Shown here: piece by piece, positions 11,721-23,450 of the stretch
Position numbering within the stretch: the stretch's first letter is position 1
Layout: the number at the start of each line of letters is the position of its first letter
From: Trichosphaerium sp. ATCC 40318
Lineage: Eukaryota > Discosea > Flabellinia > Trichosidae
DNA: 64,000 nt
Assembly: GCA_038496445.1 (NCBI GenBank)
Contig: JALMLS010000231.1
Span: forward strand, 124,001 to 188,000
Direction: 5' to 3'
Notes under the pieces: model-generated
Told to the model about the DNA's origin: nothing
Database searches by the model: none
Seen by the model: the letters and a program-made list of their open reading frames with translations, nothing else
Program-made: the position numbers and the translations under genes

Positions 11721-13826
11721 ATGGAGAACTTAAAGACCTTGATAGTAGCCTTCCTTCTTTGTCTTACTTTCGCTCTCGCTGCAGAACACTCAGAAGGTAC
11801 GTACCATTCCCTTCCTCCAGCTTCTACGACTCCTCAGTATCTAACTTACACCTAGAGTGCCCACATGCCAATATAACTCTAAACACAGCTGAGGTACGTC
11901 TTCAGTAACGTTTTGGCGTAAGAGCACGTGTTTTGATTTCTAGTCTTTTTTGTTTTACTTTTGCGGCGAAATTTGAAGCTGACTTACTCTGTAGGTCATT
12001 GAGAAGTTTGACAATGATACTGACAGCAAATTGGATGCAGAAGAATTCGCCCTTCTTTTTTCGACATTTTTCCCTTTAGCCCATGACGAACATGATCACG
12101 AAGATGAGGATGCTCATGAAGAAGAAGAAAAAGCAAACTCTACCGATATACACGATGAAGTAAGATTGTTTTTTTTGTGCAGTTTTCCTTTGAACTTTCG
12201 GCATTTCATCTCGTTGTTACTTCGTTAAAAATGATGCTGACGTAGTAGTTTGAAACCTTTTATTCAAGATTTTACGATAACAGAGTTAGTTCGAAGTTAA
12301 CTTTTTTTGAAATAGCATGAACACGAAGGGAGTTGTATTGATGCTGCTGAACTATTTGAATGTTTAGATGAAGATGCTGATTCTTTTCTTGGCTCAGCTG
12401 AAGAGATAGTTGAAGCTCAACATGCTTTATTTGCTATGAAATTAGACGGCTGTTTTAGTGAGGAGGCTCACGAAGAACAACAAGAGTGTAAAAAGCCAAC
12501 AACAGGACAGGTACATTTTGTAGAATTTTCGGCTATTTGTTCCTTAATTTCGCCTTTGTTTGAAGGTTTGGGGTTATACTATACTATCGACAGTAATAAT
12601 ATCAGCTGCATCTCTTGCTGGTGTCCTATTGATACCTATAAACGTACGTACAGTTACTGTAAGATACGTACAAAACGTAAAACGACTAACTGTTGTACTA
12701 GTCAAAATACAAGGAGCTTGTTATGGAAATCATGTTATCTTTCGCTTGCTCAGCTCTTCTCAGTGATGGAGTCCTACATTTGGCTCCAGCCATATGGGGC
12801 GATCATAGTCACGGCGGCGTATCTTCAGATACTCATGAACACGGTGAAGAAGAAGAGAAGTCTGAAGAAGAAGAGAAAGTAAGCCATCATCAAAAAACTG
12901 TTGCGGTGTTACTAATAGTAGCTGCTAGAGCGAAGCTCTCTTCCTTGGTCTTACAGTTATTATTACAATTGTATTATTCATCATCGTAGAGAAGGTATTA
13001 AAGTTCTGGGTAGAAAAAAAGAGGCAAGCCAAGCGAGAATCTACAACCGGAGTTGTGAATACGGCAAAAAAAAAGAAACTTGATGAAGAATCTGGTTCTA
13101 TACAATCTGTAGGTTCCACTGACGGTTCCTCTTCATCCGGGTAGGTTCCTTCTATGCCTTCATCATCTCACGTAGTTCTTAGAGAAATTGAAGCTGTTGC
13201 GTACCTTGTTCTTATTGGTGACGCTTTCCATAACTTTGCTGATGGACTTGCACTCGCGTATGTTAATTAATGTTATTGATTACAATACCTCATCCTTCTT
13301 ATTTGACATAGTGCATCGTTCTCTATATCTCCTTCTGCTGGATTAAGCACAAGTATAGCTATATTTGTACACGAATTCGCTCAGGTAAGTACATTTAAAC
13401 ACGTGTTCAGACCATAAAATAGAAGCTAACAATTTGACGAAGGAACTCGGCGATTTTACTGTTCTTGTAAATGCTGGTATGGCTAGATGGCAAGCTATAC
13501 TATGGAACTTCTTGAGCGGTTGTACAGCGTTATTGGGAGCTGTTATAGGTATTGCAATATCAGGGGTACGCAGTCAATGATAAGAATACAAAAAGCCCGA
13601 AATGAACTTTTTTTTGCAGGTTGGTGATGCCGAGAAATATCTGTTTGCAATTACTCTTGGTACTTTCTTGTACATTTCACTTGTTGATATACTACCTGAG
13701 TTGCAAGCAAAAGATAAAGTTAGCCCGAGTCATATCATTATACAGCTCATTCCTTTCACTTTTGGTACACTTGTACTGTACCTTCTTGGATACTTTGAAA
13801 GCGAAGGAAGTTGTACTTATGCGTAA
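11721..13826 (+). CDS. ZIP-family (SLC39, LIV-1-type) zinc transporter with EF-hand-like ectodomain loops
   Basis: ATG at 11721 starts a clear signal peptide (TLIVAFLLCLTFALAAEHSE). About ten exons follow. The ectodomain holds two loops with EF-hand spacing, DNDTDSKLDAEE at 12010-12045 and DEDADSFLGSAE at 12367-12402, and is rich in His/Asp/Glu. The membrane part has the ZIP signatures HNFADGLALA (about 13229) and HEFAQELGDF (about 13371-13450) in transmembrane helices 4 and 5, with a charged variable loop (about 12985-13140) between helices 3 and 4. A further His/Glu-rich loop sits near 12798-12880. LIV-1 ZIPs move Zn or Mn into the cytosol; HEFAQELGDF corresponds to the LIV-1 signature usually read HELPHELGD, with FAQ in place of LPH. 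Stop TAA at 13824-13826. The transporter call is firm; metal preference is unknown. Confidence 0.85.
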
Positions 13827-14027
13827 GCACCATACAGTACCAATAAATGTTAGTTTAGAACAAACACTGTTTCATCTTGTAGCACGTGATCAGCGCTTAC
13901 GAGCATCAGTAAACAACTTTTCTTTCCGGGAGATTTTTTCGCGGAAGGTCATGCATACTGTTGGTCAAAGCTCTGGTCAAAAAAACCGTTTTGGCAAACC
14001 CACTATTCTACTACTGCACTTTCCAAA

Positions 14028-17000
14028 ATGGCGGACTCAGTACAAGATGATTTTTCATCGGAAGAGCGCGTTCCATTGGTTAACGCAAAGCAAACAACAG
14101 AATCGCCGTTGAAAACAATCATTATTGTCGTATTAGCTCTTTTACTGCTTGCTGCCATCATAGCGATCATAGTAATGGCTATATTACTTCCAAAAGATAA
14201 AGACAGCCCAACTAACCCTTCAGTACGTATTTTCGCGCTAAACTAAGAGCGAGAACCAAAAAAAGAGGGAAAAACCTTTAGTTTCGTTTTTTTTTCACGT
14301 TTCCGTAAAAGCCAAGTCACGTGACATTATAAAGTGTTTATATTCTTATTTTATAGACTGGAGGTGTGTTTAGTGATAGAAATGTGTTCCCGTTAAACCC
14401 ACCACAACCTTGGAATTTTACGTATGATTATTCTCGTAAACTTCAAATAGATACAAATGAAGGCACTTGGTAAGTATTCACTCGTAAATGTCGTAATACT
14501 TTAGGATATGCTAACTGTTATACTTTTATTAAAGGATGGCACTTGCTCTGTCTCCTGGTTTTAACAGCGAGATCCTTTTCGATATGCTAGGCGATATATT
14601 CGTTATGCCCATAACAGGTAATAAGCAGTGTTTTTTTTGTAAAACTAAAAAAACACTGACACCTTGACTGAAATAGGTGGCGTTGCGACTCCTATTAAGA
14701 CAGGACCTGCTATGCAAGTTATGCCAGCTTTTAGTCCAAATACTGGTAAATGGGTAGCATATGCATCTGATGAAAGCGGGTGTACAAACATTAGAATCTT
14801 TGAAAGAGCGAACCTGAGTACGTTTTTTTACAGCGTTCTGGTTCTTTTTGTTTGACACTTTTTCAGCGAATGACTGGGCGCTTACGGATGACAAGTATCG
14901 CTATATACATTCTCCTACGTTTCTTAATGATTTTACTGAACTTGTTGCTGTTAAATGGGTTACAGCTGGGACAAGAAGTATTGCTGGTGGAGAAATATGG
15001 ATTTATGATGTTGATGTAGAAGGTCATACTGTTAGTTCTGGTAGACTTATGATAGATAAGAATTCTCCTGTAGCGCAAGTGCGTATTTATGTCTTATCAA
15101 TCGTTGTATTGAAAAACTGATGAGTCTTCAGGTTGGTCCGGAAGAGCCACATCACCAATTAGATACACACTTTTTATTTTATAGGTAATTATTTGTTTGA
15201 TCTTGGCTATTGTTGTTTTGGCTAATGTATTTACGTACAGTAAGAATATTGCTGATTCTATATATTGGAATTACAATAAAGATGTTCACAAGGGAATTTA
15301 CAATATCTTCAGAAGAGATACGACAACAGTACAACTTCTTTTGGTTTAGTAAAAAACGTCATTCTTGTTAACCATACTATTTTCTTAGAACCAAACTATT
15401 ACTGTCACCGGTGGGTCAGGTGGTGCAGCTCGCCCTGTTATATCTCACAATGGGTCTACGCTTGCTTTTATCCGGGTAAAAACGTCTTAAATCAAATACG
15501 AACCAACTTAACATCCAATCTAGAGAACAGAGTACAAAACAAGCTTATTCGTAAGAGATATGGTCTCTGGTAATGAACGTGTTCTCTATGATGATCTATC
15601 ATGGGATATGCAGGTACTATCATCTTGTCACGTGCTTGATAAAAGCAAATTCGCGAACTTTTTACTTGGAGTAATCTGACCTTTTTGTTTTTACCTCTAG
15701 GGTTGTTTTGCACCTTCTGGTGTTTATCCAAAGTTTGAGTTCACCCAAGATGATGAGAATATCTTCATTTGGTCCAAAGGAAAGATTATAGAAATTAACA
15801 TATCTTCTGGTGTTGTTATAGATATACCATTTAACAGTAAGTGTAAACCAATAACGAACTCAACAAGCAAAACAGTTTATCTTTGTTTTGTACTTCTGTT
15901 TCTTGTTTTTTTCTTGTCAAGATTGTGTTGTTGAGCTTTGTTTAGTTTCATATGAGATTGATCTAGCGCCTACTGTCCGAGCAAAACCTTCAGTTGATAC
16001 AGGATCACAATTTACGGCAAAAGTAGCTTCTGCACCTTCTCTTTATGCTCATGATGATGGGCAACATTCCGTTCTTTTTACATCGATTGCAACTACATAT
16101 TGTATGTTGCTATCAGTCTTCTTGATTTTTTTAATATGTTTTAGTGCTAGAACCAAATAACTCAGTATCTGTACCTTTGGTAAACCCAGAACCAGAAACA
16201 TTCTATTCGTCACCTTGTTGGAGCTCAAAGTGCGCATAAACAAGTTAAATTGATTTTCCAGTTATTAATTTCGTAGCGGCGAGTTTGCTGCTCATGTAGT
16301 TTGGACTGATGCCGATCTTGGTTCTATAGTAGTAACTAGGTTATCAGATGGGGATAATATCACAGTAACCAGTAAAGGACGGTAAGGATAAGAAGTGATA
16401 TAAAGTATTTTATTAAAGTACTTCCTAGGTACTCAGAGATAATCTTCTCGCCTGATGATGAACATATCTACTTCAGACGTCAAGGTGGATCATCTCTAAC
16501 TGGATACACATATCCATCAAACCCAGGGGTAATGACTTAATGGCCTGTTGTGTAAATGAATTAACGGTTTGTTTAGTTATACGTCGCTGATTTTGATGCC
16601 GAAGAATTCACAATTGAAAATGTAAGAATGTTGTCAAGTTCTGGATATTCTGGCCTTCACTTTGTCGGTGATAATCTACATGGTTTCTCCGGAGGATATC
16701 CAAGTGTTAGAGTATCAAGTATAAGCTCTGGAGGAGGTACGTTCTTTAATATTGAGACAAAGACTTTCGAAAGATATTGACTATTTTTACTTTGTTTAGC
16801 TTCTAGAACAGTTGGACAATCAAATTATGCTACAGAAATGAAGATTTCTAAAGATGGAAGATACATGGCATTCATAGAGTTCTTTCAAGTATATATTGTA
16901 CCTTATAGCGAAGATACTGAAATATTCTCAGCAAGACCAGGTAAAAATTCTTACGACTGTTATTTTAGTTTAACAATAATATCACGTGATATCGAGCAAG

Positions 17001-19659
17001 GTCTCGAAATTCAAGCGATCAGAAAACCTTCACGTGCACAAAAAATTTATGAACATTAAACGTGTTGTGCTATTTACAAAACACGTGCTTGCACCCTTTC
17101 ATGTGATTTTTAAAGTAACTTTTCACTATCAGGAGTCTAACGTTAAAAATTACTAGGACATTCTCCTGCTGGTGTTCAAAGAGTTTCTGTTGATGGAGGT
17201 AGATTCCTTGGATGGACCCAAGAGGTTTGTTTTCTTTGTATCATTTTCCTTTTCAAGATTCCACTGACAGTTAAAAAAGGGAGGAACATCATACCTGAGT
17301 TGGGCTCTCGGTCAAAACCTTTTTATTATCGATGTTGATGCTGCAAGAACTTGCAAAAGCGAAGATGAAGAATGCATCAAGTCTATTACACAAGTATTGG
17401 ATCTCGGTGTTGTAGTAAATACCAATATGCCTACTACTACGTATGTCATCAGAGGAGGTACTATATATACAATGAATGGAGAAGAAACAATTGTCAATGG
17501 AACTATAATCGTTACAGGTAAAGAAAGACATTTGAATAGAAAAACACTTCTTTTCTTTGTTCTTAGTCGTTTTTTTTTCTTCTTCTTTGACTTGTCTTTG
17601 TAGGTGACACTATCGTAACTGTTGGGGATAATACAGTTCCTGACCCTCAACCACCATTTCAAGAAATAAACCTTAATGGTTCGTTAAAGTGTTTTGAACA
17701 CAACTTGATAAAACCTTTAAACTGACTTATTTCGAAACAAAGGCGGATATGTTCTTCCCGGTTTCATTGATGCACATGCTCATTTCTCTGGTTCAATGAC
17801 ACCAAATGTAGTAACAAATTGGGGTCTTGCTCTTAATCTTGCTTTTGGCGTAACAACAGTGGCACGTGTGAATTTTTCGACATAGAGAAGTTGTCTCAAT
17901 ATTCTGTTGCTGACCTTCTTTTTTTCTTTCAGCATAACCCATCTGCTGATAGTGTTTCTGTATTCAGCGATGCAGAACTTGTCAAATCTGGTAAAAAGAT
18001 AGGTCCTAGAATGTTCAGTACTGGTACCATCATATACGGGTAAATACTATGTCTTGTTCTTGTTTCAGAACCCAAAAAAACTTATTGGCTGGATTTCGCT
18101 CATTCACTGCTTTCCGCGACTTAATTGTTACAATTCTCATTATTTTAGCGCTGGTGGTCCAGGTCATTGCGATATAAGCAACTTAGAAACAGCTATGGCT
18201 CACTTAAGGCGCTTGAAAGGTGAATAAGACATTGTTGTTTTAGGGTTTTTTTAACCGTTTTTGTTAGCTTATGGCGCTTGGTCTGTAAAGTCTTACCAAC
18301 AATCATGCAGAGCTGCAAGAATACATATTCTTCAAGCAGCTAAAAATTTAAATATGAGCGTTGTACCTGAAGGAGGAATGCAATACTATTGGTACCGGCA
18401 TTTTGACGAAAAAATTATTTGAACTTTGAAGAAAACATACTTTTCTCAGTCATTTTGATCGTCAGTGTACGTTTTGACTTTTAAACCAAAGGGATCTGAG
18501 TTTCATTGTTGATGGACACACTACAATAGAACATAATATCCCAATGGCACCGCTTTATAACGGTATGAGAAACGTTACAAATAACATCCTAAGGATTTTT
18601 ACTATAGACGTATTGACTTTGTACTCTGCAAGTGGTACTGCGTATACCCCAACGTTTGTTGTCAATTTTGGTGATTTACAAGGAGAACAGTACGACCATC
18701 ACAATCACGAACATTCTATTTTATGTTGTGGGTTACAAATTGTGTTTTTTGGCTTCGAATATTTTTAGTAATGTATGCACATGTGAAGCTTAACTGTTTG
18801 ATCGTAGCTGGTACTATCAACATACAAATATATGGGAGAATAGTAGACTCATGTACTGGGCACCACAGTCATCTATAAGATCTCAAACAATGCGTCCACC
18901 TCAAGCAGCACAAGAGGATTACTATCACTTTAAAACTACAGCAGCTGCAAAAGACCTCATTCGCAGAGGAACAAAGGTATTCTTATTCTTACACAAATAG
19001 AACGCTATACACTCTAAACACGTGGAATATAGGTCAATACCGGCGCTCATGGGCAAATGCAAGGTCTAGGATTTCACTGGGAACTTGGGCTGTTTAAACA
19101 AGTAAACATTCGTTTTGTCTTTCCTGTAAAGACGTAAGAGCTAACATTCTTTTAGGGAAATTTGACTAACTTTGAGACTCTTATGGCAGGTACTATTTTC
19201 CCTGCTGAGTCTCTTGGTATGGATGAACAGTTGGGTACAATACAACCTGGTAAATTAGCAGATTTGATCACGTTTGATGCAGAACATGATCCTGTAGCTG
19301 ATATTAATAATGCTCAGTCTGTTCAATATGTTTTTAAAGGTACACAAGAAACCAAACCAGTTTTTTATTGTTCTCTTTCCATCGTTACAGCAATGCAAGA
19401 AACCCAACCATACTTTTTTCTCTTTTTCTTGGTGTCCGATCAAATGTTTTTCTTTCGTCCTTGGGTTCAAAGCCTAACTTAGCAGAGAAGAGTCTTTTTT
19501 TTTTACACTTGTACTGCTGTCTGACTAACTCTTTTTTTTAATCTAGATGGTATTGTTTATGACGCTTTAACACTAGCGCAATTATATCCAACCCAAAAGC
19601 CTGGTCCAAAACCTCCTGAGCTAAATCCAAGCTGTAACGGTTGTGGTAGTACTCAATAA
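14028..19659 (+). CDS. Membrane-anchored TolB/PD40 beta-propeller fused to an amidohydrolase
   Basis: The first exon gives a type II membrane anchor: a 30-residue cytosolic tail, then TIIIVVLALLLLAAIIAIIV. More than fifteen exons follow. The middle part reads as beta-propeller strands (QVMPAFSPNTGKWVAYASDE, MKISKDGRYMAFIEFFQVYI). The C-terminal half (about 17340-19659) is a metal-dependent amidohydrolase: PGFIDAHAHFSG (HxH metal site), AYGAWSVKSY (bridging lysine), GHTTIEH, NTGAHGQMQGLGFHWEL, and QPGKLADLITFD. This layout and the GAHGQxQGLGxHWE block are what I recall of bacterial TolB-amidohydrolases. The usual final Asp of the metal site is not obvious. The enzyme would act in the lumen of a membrane compartment or outside the cell. 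The substrate is unknown. Stop TAA at 19657-19659. Confidence 0.8.
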
Positions 19660-20045
19660 ACTGCCAAGCTTTTTTTGAATAGTTACAAATTCTGAGCATT
19701 GTATGTGACACTTATACCTTTTGCTTCCGGTTAGCCCACTGCCAAGTACAAAATGAGTGTAAGATGGAGAAACCATTGTATCAATTTGCATAGTAATGGC
19801 GAGGAGGGCAAGAGTGGTAGCACTATAAAGTCAACAGAAAAAGTCACAAGAGTAATACATACAAGACAGTATTTGGTGTTATTATTATTTACATCAGGGT
19901 ACACTTGCTGTTATCAACTTGAGGAGGAATTTTAATAAGACCCAATTTGTGCATCTTCCAAGTTAACACCTCATTGATTACTACTCATAAAATATAAATA
20001 ATTGGCTTTTTTGAAATCAAAAAGAAAGAAATTTGTTGAACTTGT

Positions 20046-21114
20046 TTACGCACATGCTTGAACACCAACATTTTTTTTTGAACTACATTCTACGTAGCTT
20101 ATTGCCTTAAAAATAAAATTAGAGTTTTTTAGGATGACAATGATAGAACCAGAAGGATAAGAGAGTTTTGTTTGAATGTCTTTTTTTTACCTTTATTTGT
20201 ATTGCTGCTATGATACCTTCTTCTTTGGAAACATACTTTTCCCTTTTCTTCGGATCTATCTCTTCACCTATGTTTTCTCTCGTATCTGATTTTAATCCAG
20301 CAAGTATAAAAATGGCATCTGGGTAATGTACATGCACATCTGGTACAAACTAGGCAAGGTTTTTAACAGTCTAACTTGTGTACAAGTGTCTTCTTGTTCT
20401 AAGAAAAATTGTAGCATCAAGTGTACCTTTTGAATAATATTGTTCAAGCTTGTTCGATTATTAACACTAAAGCATAAGAGGAATACATCAGTGCCCTAGA
20501 ACAGTATAAGAGAAGAAATCTTGATCGTGGACAAAACACATGTGTTTGTTTTTTTCAATGGAAACCTCTCACGCATACCGGATAGCATAACGGACGTAAT
20601 CTATCATAATCTTCTGCTCCCGATGTGTCCCAAGGAGCTAAAACATATGAGATATCAAATAAAGCAAAATTTAGAAGAGACTGCGAACAAAGTCCAAAAA
20701 AAACCCATAAACAAAAAAAAACAAATTAAAAAATCAGAAAAGTATTCTTCTTATGTCGAATTATCTCAAAAATGCTAATTATAAGCTAGCTACACTCACA
20801 GAACGAAAAACAGGTTGAGCCAAATCTGACATTGCAACTAAACCGTCATTCATACGCATGGTCGTAAAGGTACAAAACGAACCTGTAATGGTCGAACGTT
20901 GTTGGCACTGTAAAGGAAGAATGAGTTTTTTAGACTAACACATCTAATATGTGTACCATACTCAATAGGAAACCTATTACAGGCGTATCGTATACATAAG
21001 GATGTTTTACCTTAAAAATAGCTTAATACTCGTCATAAATGATTGTTGTGACTTGCCTACGCCATCATCACCCAGTAAAACTAGTTTCACAGGATTAAAA
21101 CGGATATCAGTCAT
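20046..21114 (-). CDS. Divergent Rho/Rac-family small GTPase
   Basis: Exons on the minus strand give KLVLLGDDG (P-loop strand), CNRFPIEYVPTTFDHYS (switch I), PWDTSGAEDYDRLRPLCYP (switch II), TDVFLLCFSVN, IFILAGLKSD (KxD base-recognition motif), an insert-helix region (ENIGEEIDPKKREKYVSKE) and YVECSSKKN (G5). This order and the DYDRLRPLxYP phrase are specific for the Rho family. Two points are odd. The catalytic glutamine of switch II is alanine (GAED instead of GQED). The P-loop sits on an ambiguous splice: GVGKS is present, but the reading that gives the best KTSLC continuation skips it. The C-terminus ends soon after G5 with a Cys near the end but no CAAX box in the frame I can follow; a further exon may exist. 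Start ATG at 21114. Confidence 0.7.
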
Positions 21115-21275
21115 TGATCACGAATGTACTGTAACATTAGCTGTGTAGAATATAATAAGGTAGGATTAGAGAGTAAAGGGTCATTTAGCCTAAATCACCT
21201 AAGTGGGTTTCGCTTAAAACTGTTTACAAAAATTACGCCGTTAACGCAATCCTGAGCCTCTGCTACAGTCACAAA

Positions 21276-22692
21276 ATGGAAAAACGTCATTATCAGAAAC
21301 GCTATGATGCTTTGGTTACAATGCGTGAGCTAATAGCGAATAAACAAGGGAAATCTCCTCGTAGAGTGTTATCTGATGTGATACTGAAAGAATTAGCTAA
21401 AGTACGCCATATTGATAGCTATTTAAGCACTAGGAAGATAACAACCGCTACTTTAGAAATTACCAACGACAGAAAAGGATTTGAAGGCTATTAACGGGTT
21501 AAAACGACGTAAAATAGACCAATACGGAGGTCCATTGCTTTTGGTATTGAAAGGAGGCGATCCAAGAGAGATTGTCAGTAAATTCAAGATAAAGAAAAAA
21601 TCAACTAAAAAAAGAAACAAAGAAAAGAAGAGCCTGTACGAACTACCAGATGAGATTTTGGAAATGGTTTTTTTCCAAATGCCTGCGAATGATATCCCTG
21701 TTATTGAGCTTGTTTGTAAGAAGTGGTCTAGCTTTACTACATCAGATACCTTCTGGAGACTTTGGGCCTGCACAAGATGGTACGTTTGGCAAACTTGTTT
21801 GTCTGTATTTTTTTTGCTCGCTGATCTTCAACATCCTTAACCTGGCTTAGGAATTGCTCATTTCTTAATGCAATCAAGTTGCCACAAGTACTCAATAATA
21901 CTTACAAAGATTATTGTCTAAACCGAAGCAAAATTGAGAAAGAAAGCAAACAAATTGAAAATCACGTGCGTTGGCATCTTTGTTTTGCAAGGCTGGAGTG
22001 AGATTCAGTTAGGCTCACAAAACATTCTGTTAGAGTTACCTACGGAGGGCAAAGCCCGGACGCGGTTCAATGGTGATGGATAAAAATGGATATGGGTACA
22101 CAGAGATAGATCAATTCGTAGGTACGATATAGTGAATGTAGAAAACACAGTTGTTTTCTTATACTTTGATCTTTAGATTTCTCAGTATTTTCTGAAGTTC
22201 AACCTATTTGTATTAGTATTGATTCGACAGCATTTTTGACTACTACAAGAAATGCAAATGGTAGTAGAACTAGATTATATCGATTTGATTACAAGATATC
22301 ATCCTTTAATGCAAAGGACATTATCAACGTAGGTAGAAGTTGCGAAATAGAACTAGAATCCATTGCAGCAAAACTTTTTGCATTGTTGATAGGTACCTAC
22401 CTCTCCTTCCTTATACTTGTCTGTATACAATATTCAAAACAAAGTAAATACTGATCTTTGTCTAGGTGGTGTTCCTGACTCGTTTGTGGTTGATGTTGAC
22501 AAAGTAAAGGACGGGTTCAACAAGGTTTGGTGTGCATATCAGGCTTTGTTCCCAAGCGAGAATATTCGTGATTGGGAGGTTGTAGAAGAAAATGGCGCTA
22601 GTTTATCGTTAAGACCTATACTAGACAATTTCGTAACGTTAAAATACCATAATATAGCATTTCCTAAAACAGGTAGAGCTAGGAGAAGATAG
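21276..22692 (+). CDS. HRDC-F-box fusion protein
   Basis: ATG at 21276. The first exon (to about 21399) joins at GTACGC to an exon starting at 21456, giving an HRDC fold: YQKRYDALVTMRELIANKQG, RRVLSDVILKELAKK, PTTEKDLKAINGLKRRK and YGGPLLLVL. HRDC domains bind nucleic acid in RecQ helicases and RNase D. A Lys-rich linker (FKIKKKSTKKRNKEKK) leads to an F-box: LYELPDEILEMVFFQMPAND, VCKKWSSFTTSDTFWRLW (about 21636-21780). F-boxes bind Skp1 and recruit substrates to SCF ubiquitin ligases. The C-terminal part (about 22045-22692) is globular and unrecognised (SIDSTAFLTTTRNANGSRTR, DSFVVDVDKVKDGFNKVW). Exon edges between 21900 and 22060 are uncertain. Stop TAG at 22690-22692. Confidence 0.7.
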
Positions 22693-23101
22693 AAAACCAA
22701 ATTCCTGTTTTATTTCGAAGACAAAACCAAGGTTGTACTTTGGAGTTTATTTTGTAATCTCATGTAAAACAATGCTTGTTCTTATTAATGTTTTCTTCAA
22801 AGTTAGTAGCTATGGTGTAATTTGTATATTCTTTATGTTTGAAGTGCCGTTGCACAATGGTTTGTTACCAACAATGAAAAACCACAAAACTTTAGCCAAA
22901 AGAGGTTGATGACTCAAGAAGATTAATGAGTCGGTTGAGAACTTTAATAGTATTAACAACCGAAACCACAATAACCAATTTAAAGTTCTTTAAGGAGTTC
23001 ATTACACTTTGTATTACTTCCTTTTATAGCATGTAGTGGGTTTTAGAATGATTAATATTGTACTGCGTACAAAATACTCATTGAGTGCAAGCAGCATAAT
23101 T
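22693..23101. other. Intergenic; possible ankyrin-repeat remnant on the minus strand
   Basis: On the minus strand near 23040-22980 a short reading gives TPLHAIKGSNTKCNELLKEL before a stop. This resembles one degraded ankyrin repeat (TPLHxAxxxGxxxCxELLL). No splice sites or neighbouring repeats confirm it. Confidence 0.25.
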
Positions 23102-23450
23102 TTATTGCTCTGAGTTTTTGCTGTCACTTTTTGTTACAGTCATTGTTGGGTTTATTACTTGATCAAAGCAATCACGAAAAGCGCTTTCTACATTTTTAGA
23201 CCAACGCGTATTTGCTAGTCTGAGAAAGTCTGAAAATTCAGCAACTTCAGAAACTTGACTTTCTTCATCACTTGTTCTACAATAGTATTTTGTTGTCGAA
23301 ATTAAGTTCTACTTATTCCTTTCAATACTATATGAACACCACCATACTGCGATTTTGTGTTTTCCTTGAAAATCATAGCCGCAATAGTCGGTATCATCAC
23401 TTGCACATGTGTAGGGATACCCACACATTGAATTGTTTGTTTGTCACTGT
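23102..23450 (-). pseudogene. Possible 3' exons or remnant of an unknown minus-strand gene
   Basis: The minus strand has an open terminal segment, reading TSDEESQVSEVAEFSDFLRL, TRWSKNVESAFRDCFDQVI and a stop at 23102. It is preceded, across a plausible intron ending TTGTAG, by a Cys/aromatic-rich piece (CGYPYTCASDDTDYCGYDF, KHKIAVWWCSYS). Residue composition is unlike random AT-rich DNA, so this is probably real coding sequence or its remains. I cannot find upstream exons without stops, and the family is not one I recognise. Confidence 0.3.

Noticed and set aside
19753-19935. 60-codon frame after the amidohydrolase gene
   Set aside because: No domain, no splice support, and it overlaps the 3' region of the convergent GTPase gene.
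22058-22075. CGCGGTTCAATGGTGATG as a tRNA T-arm
   Set aside because: No matching acceptor, D or anticodon stems flank it, and the bases are coding in the HRDC-F-box gene.
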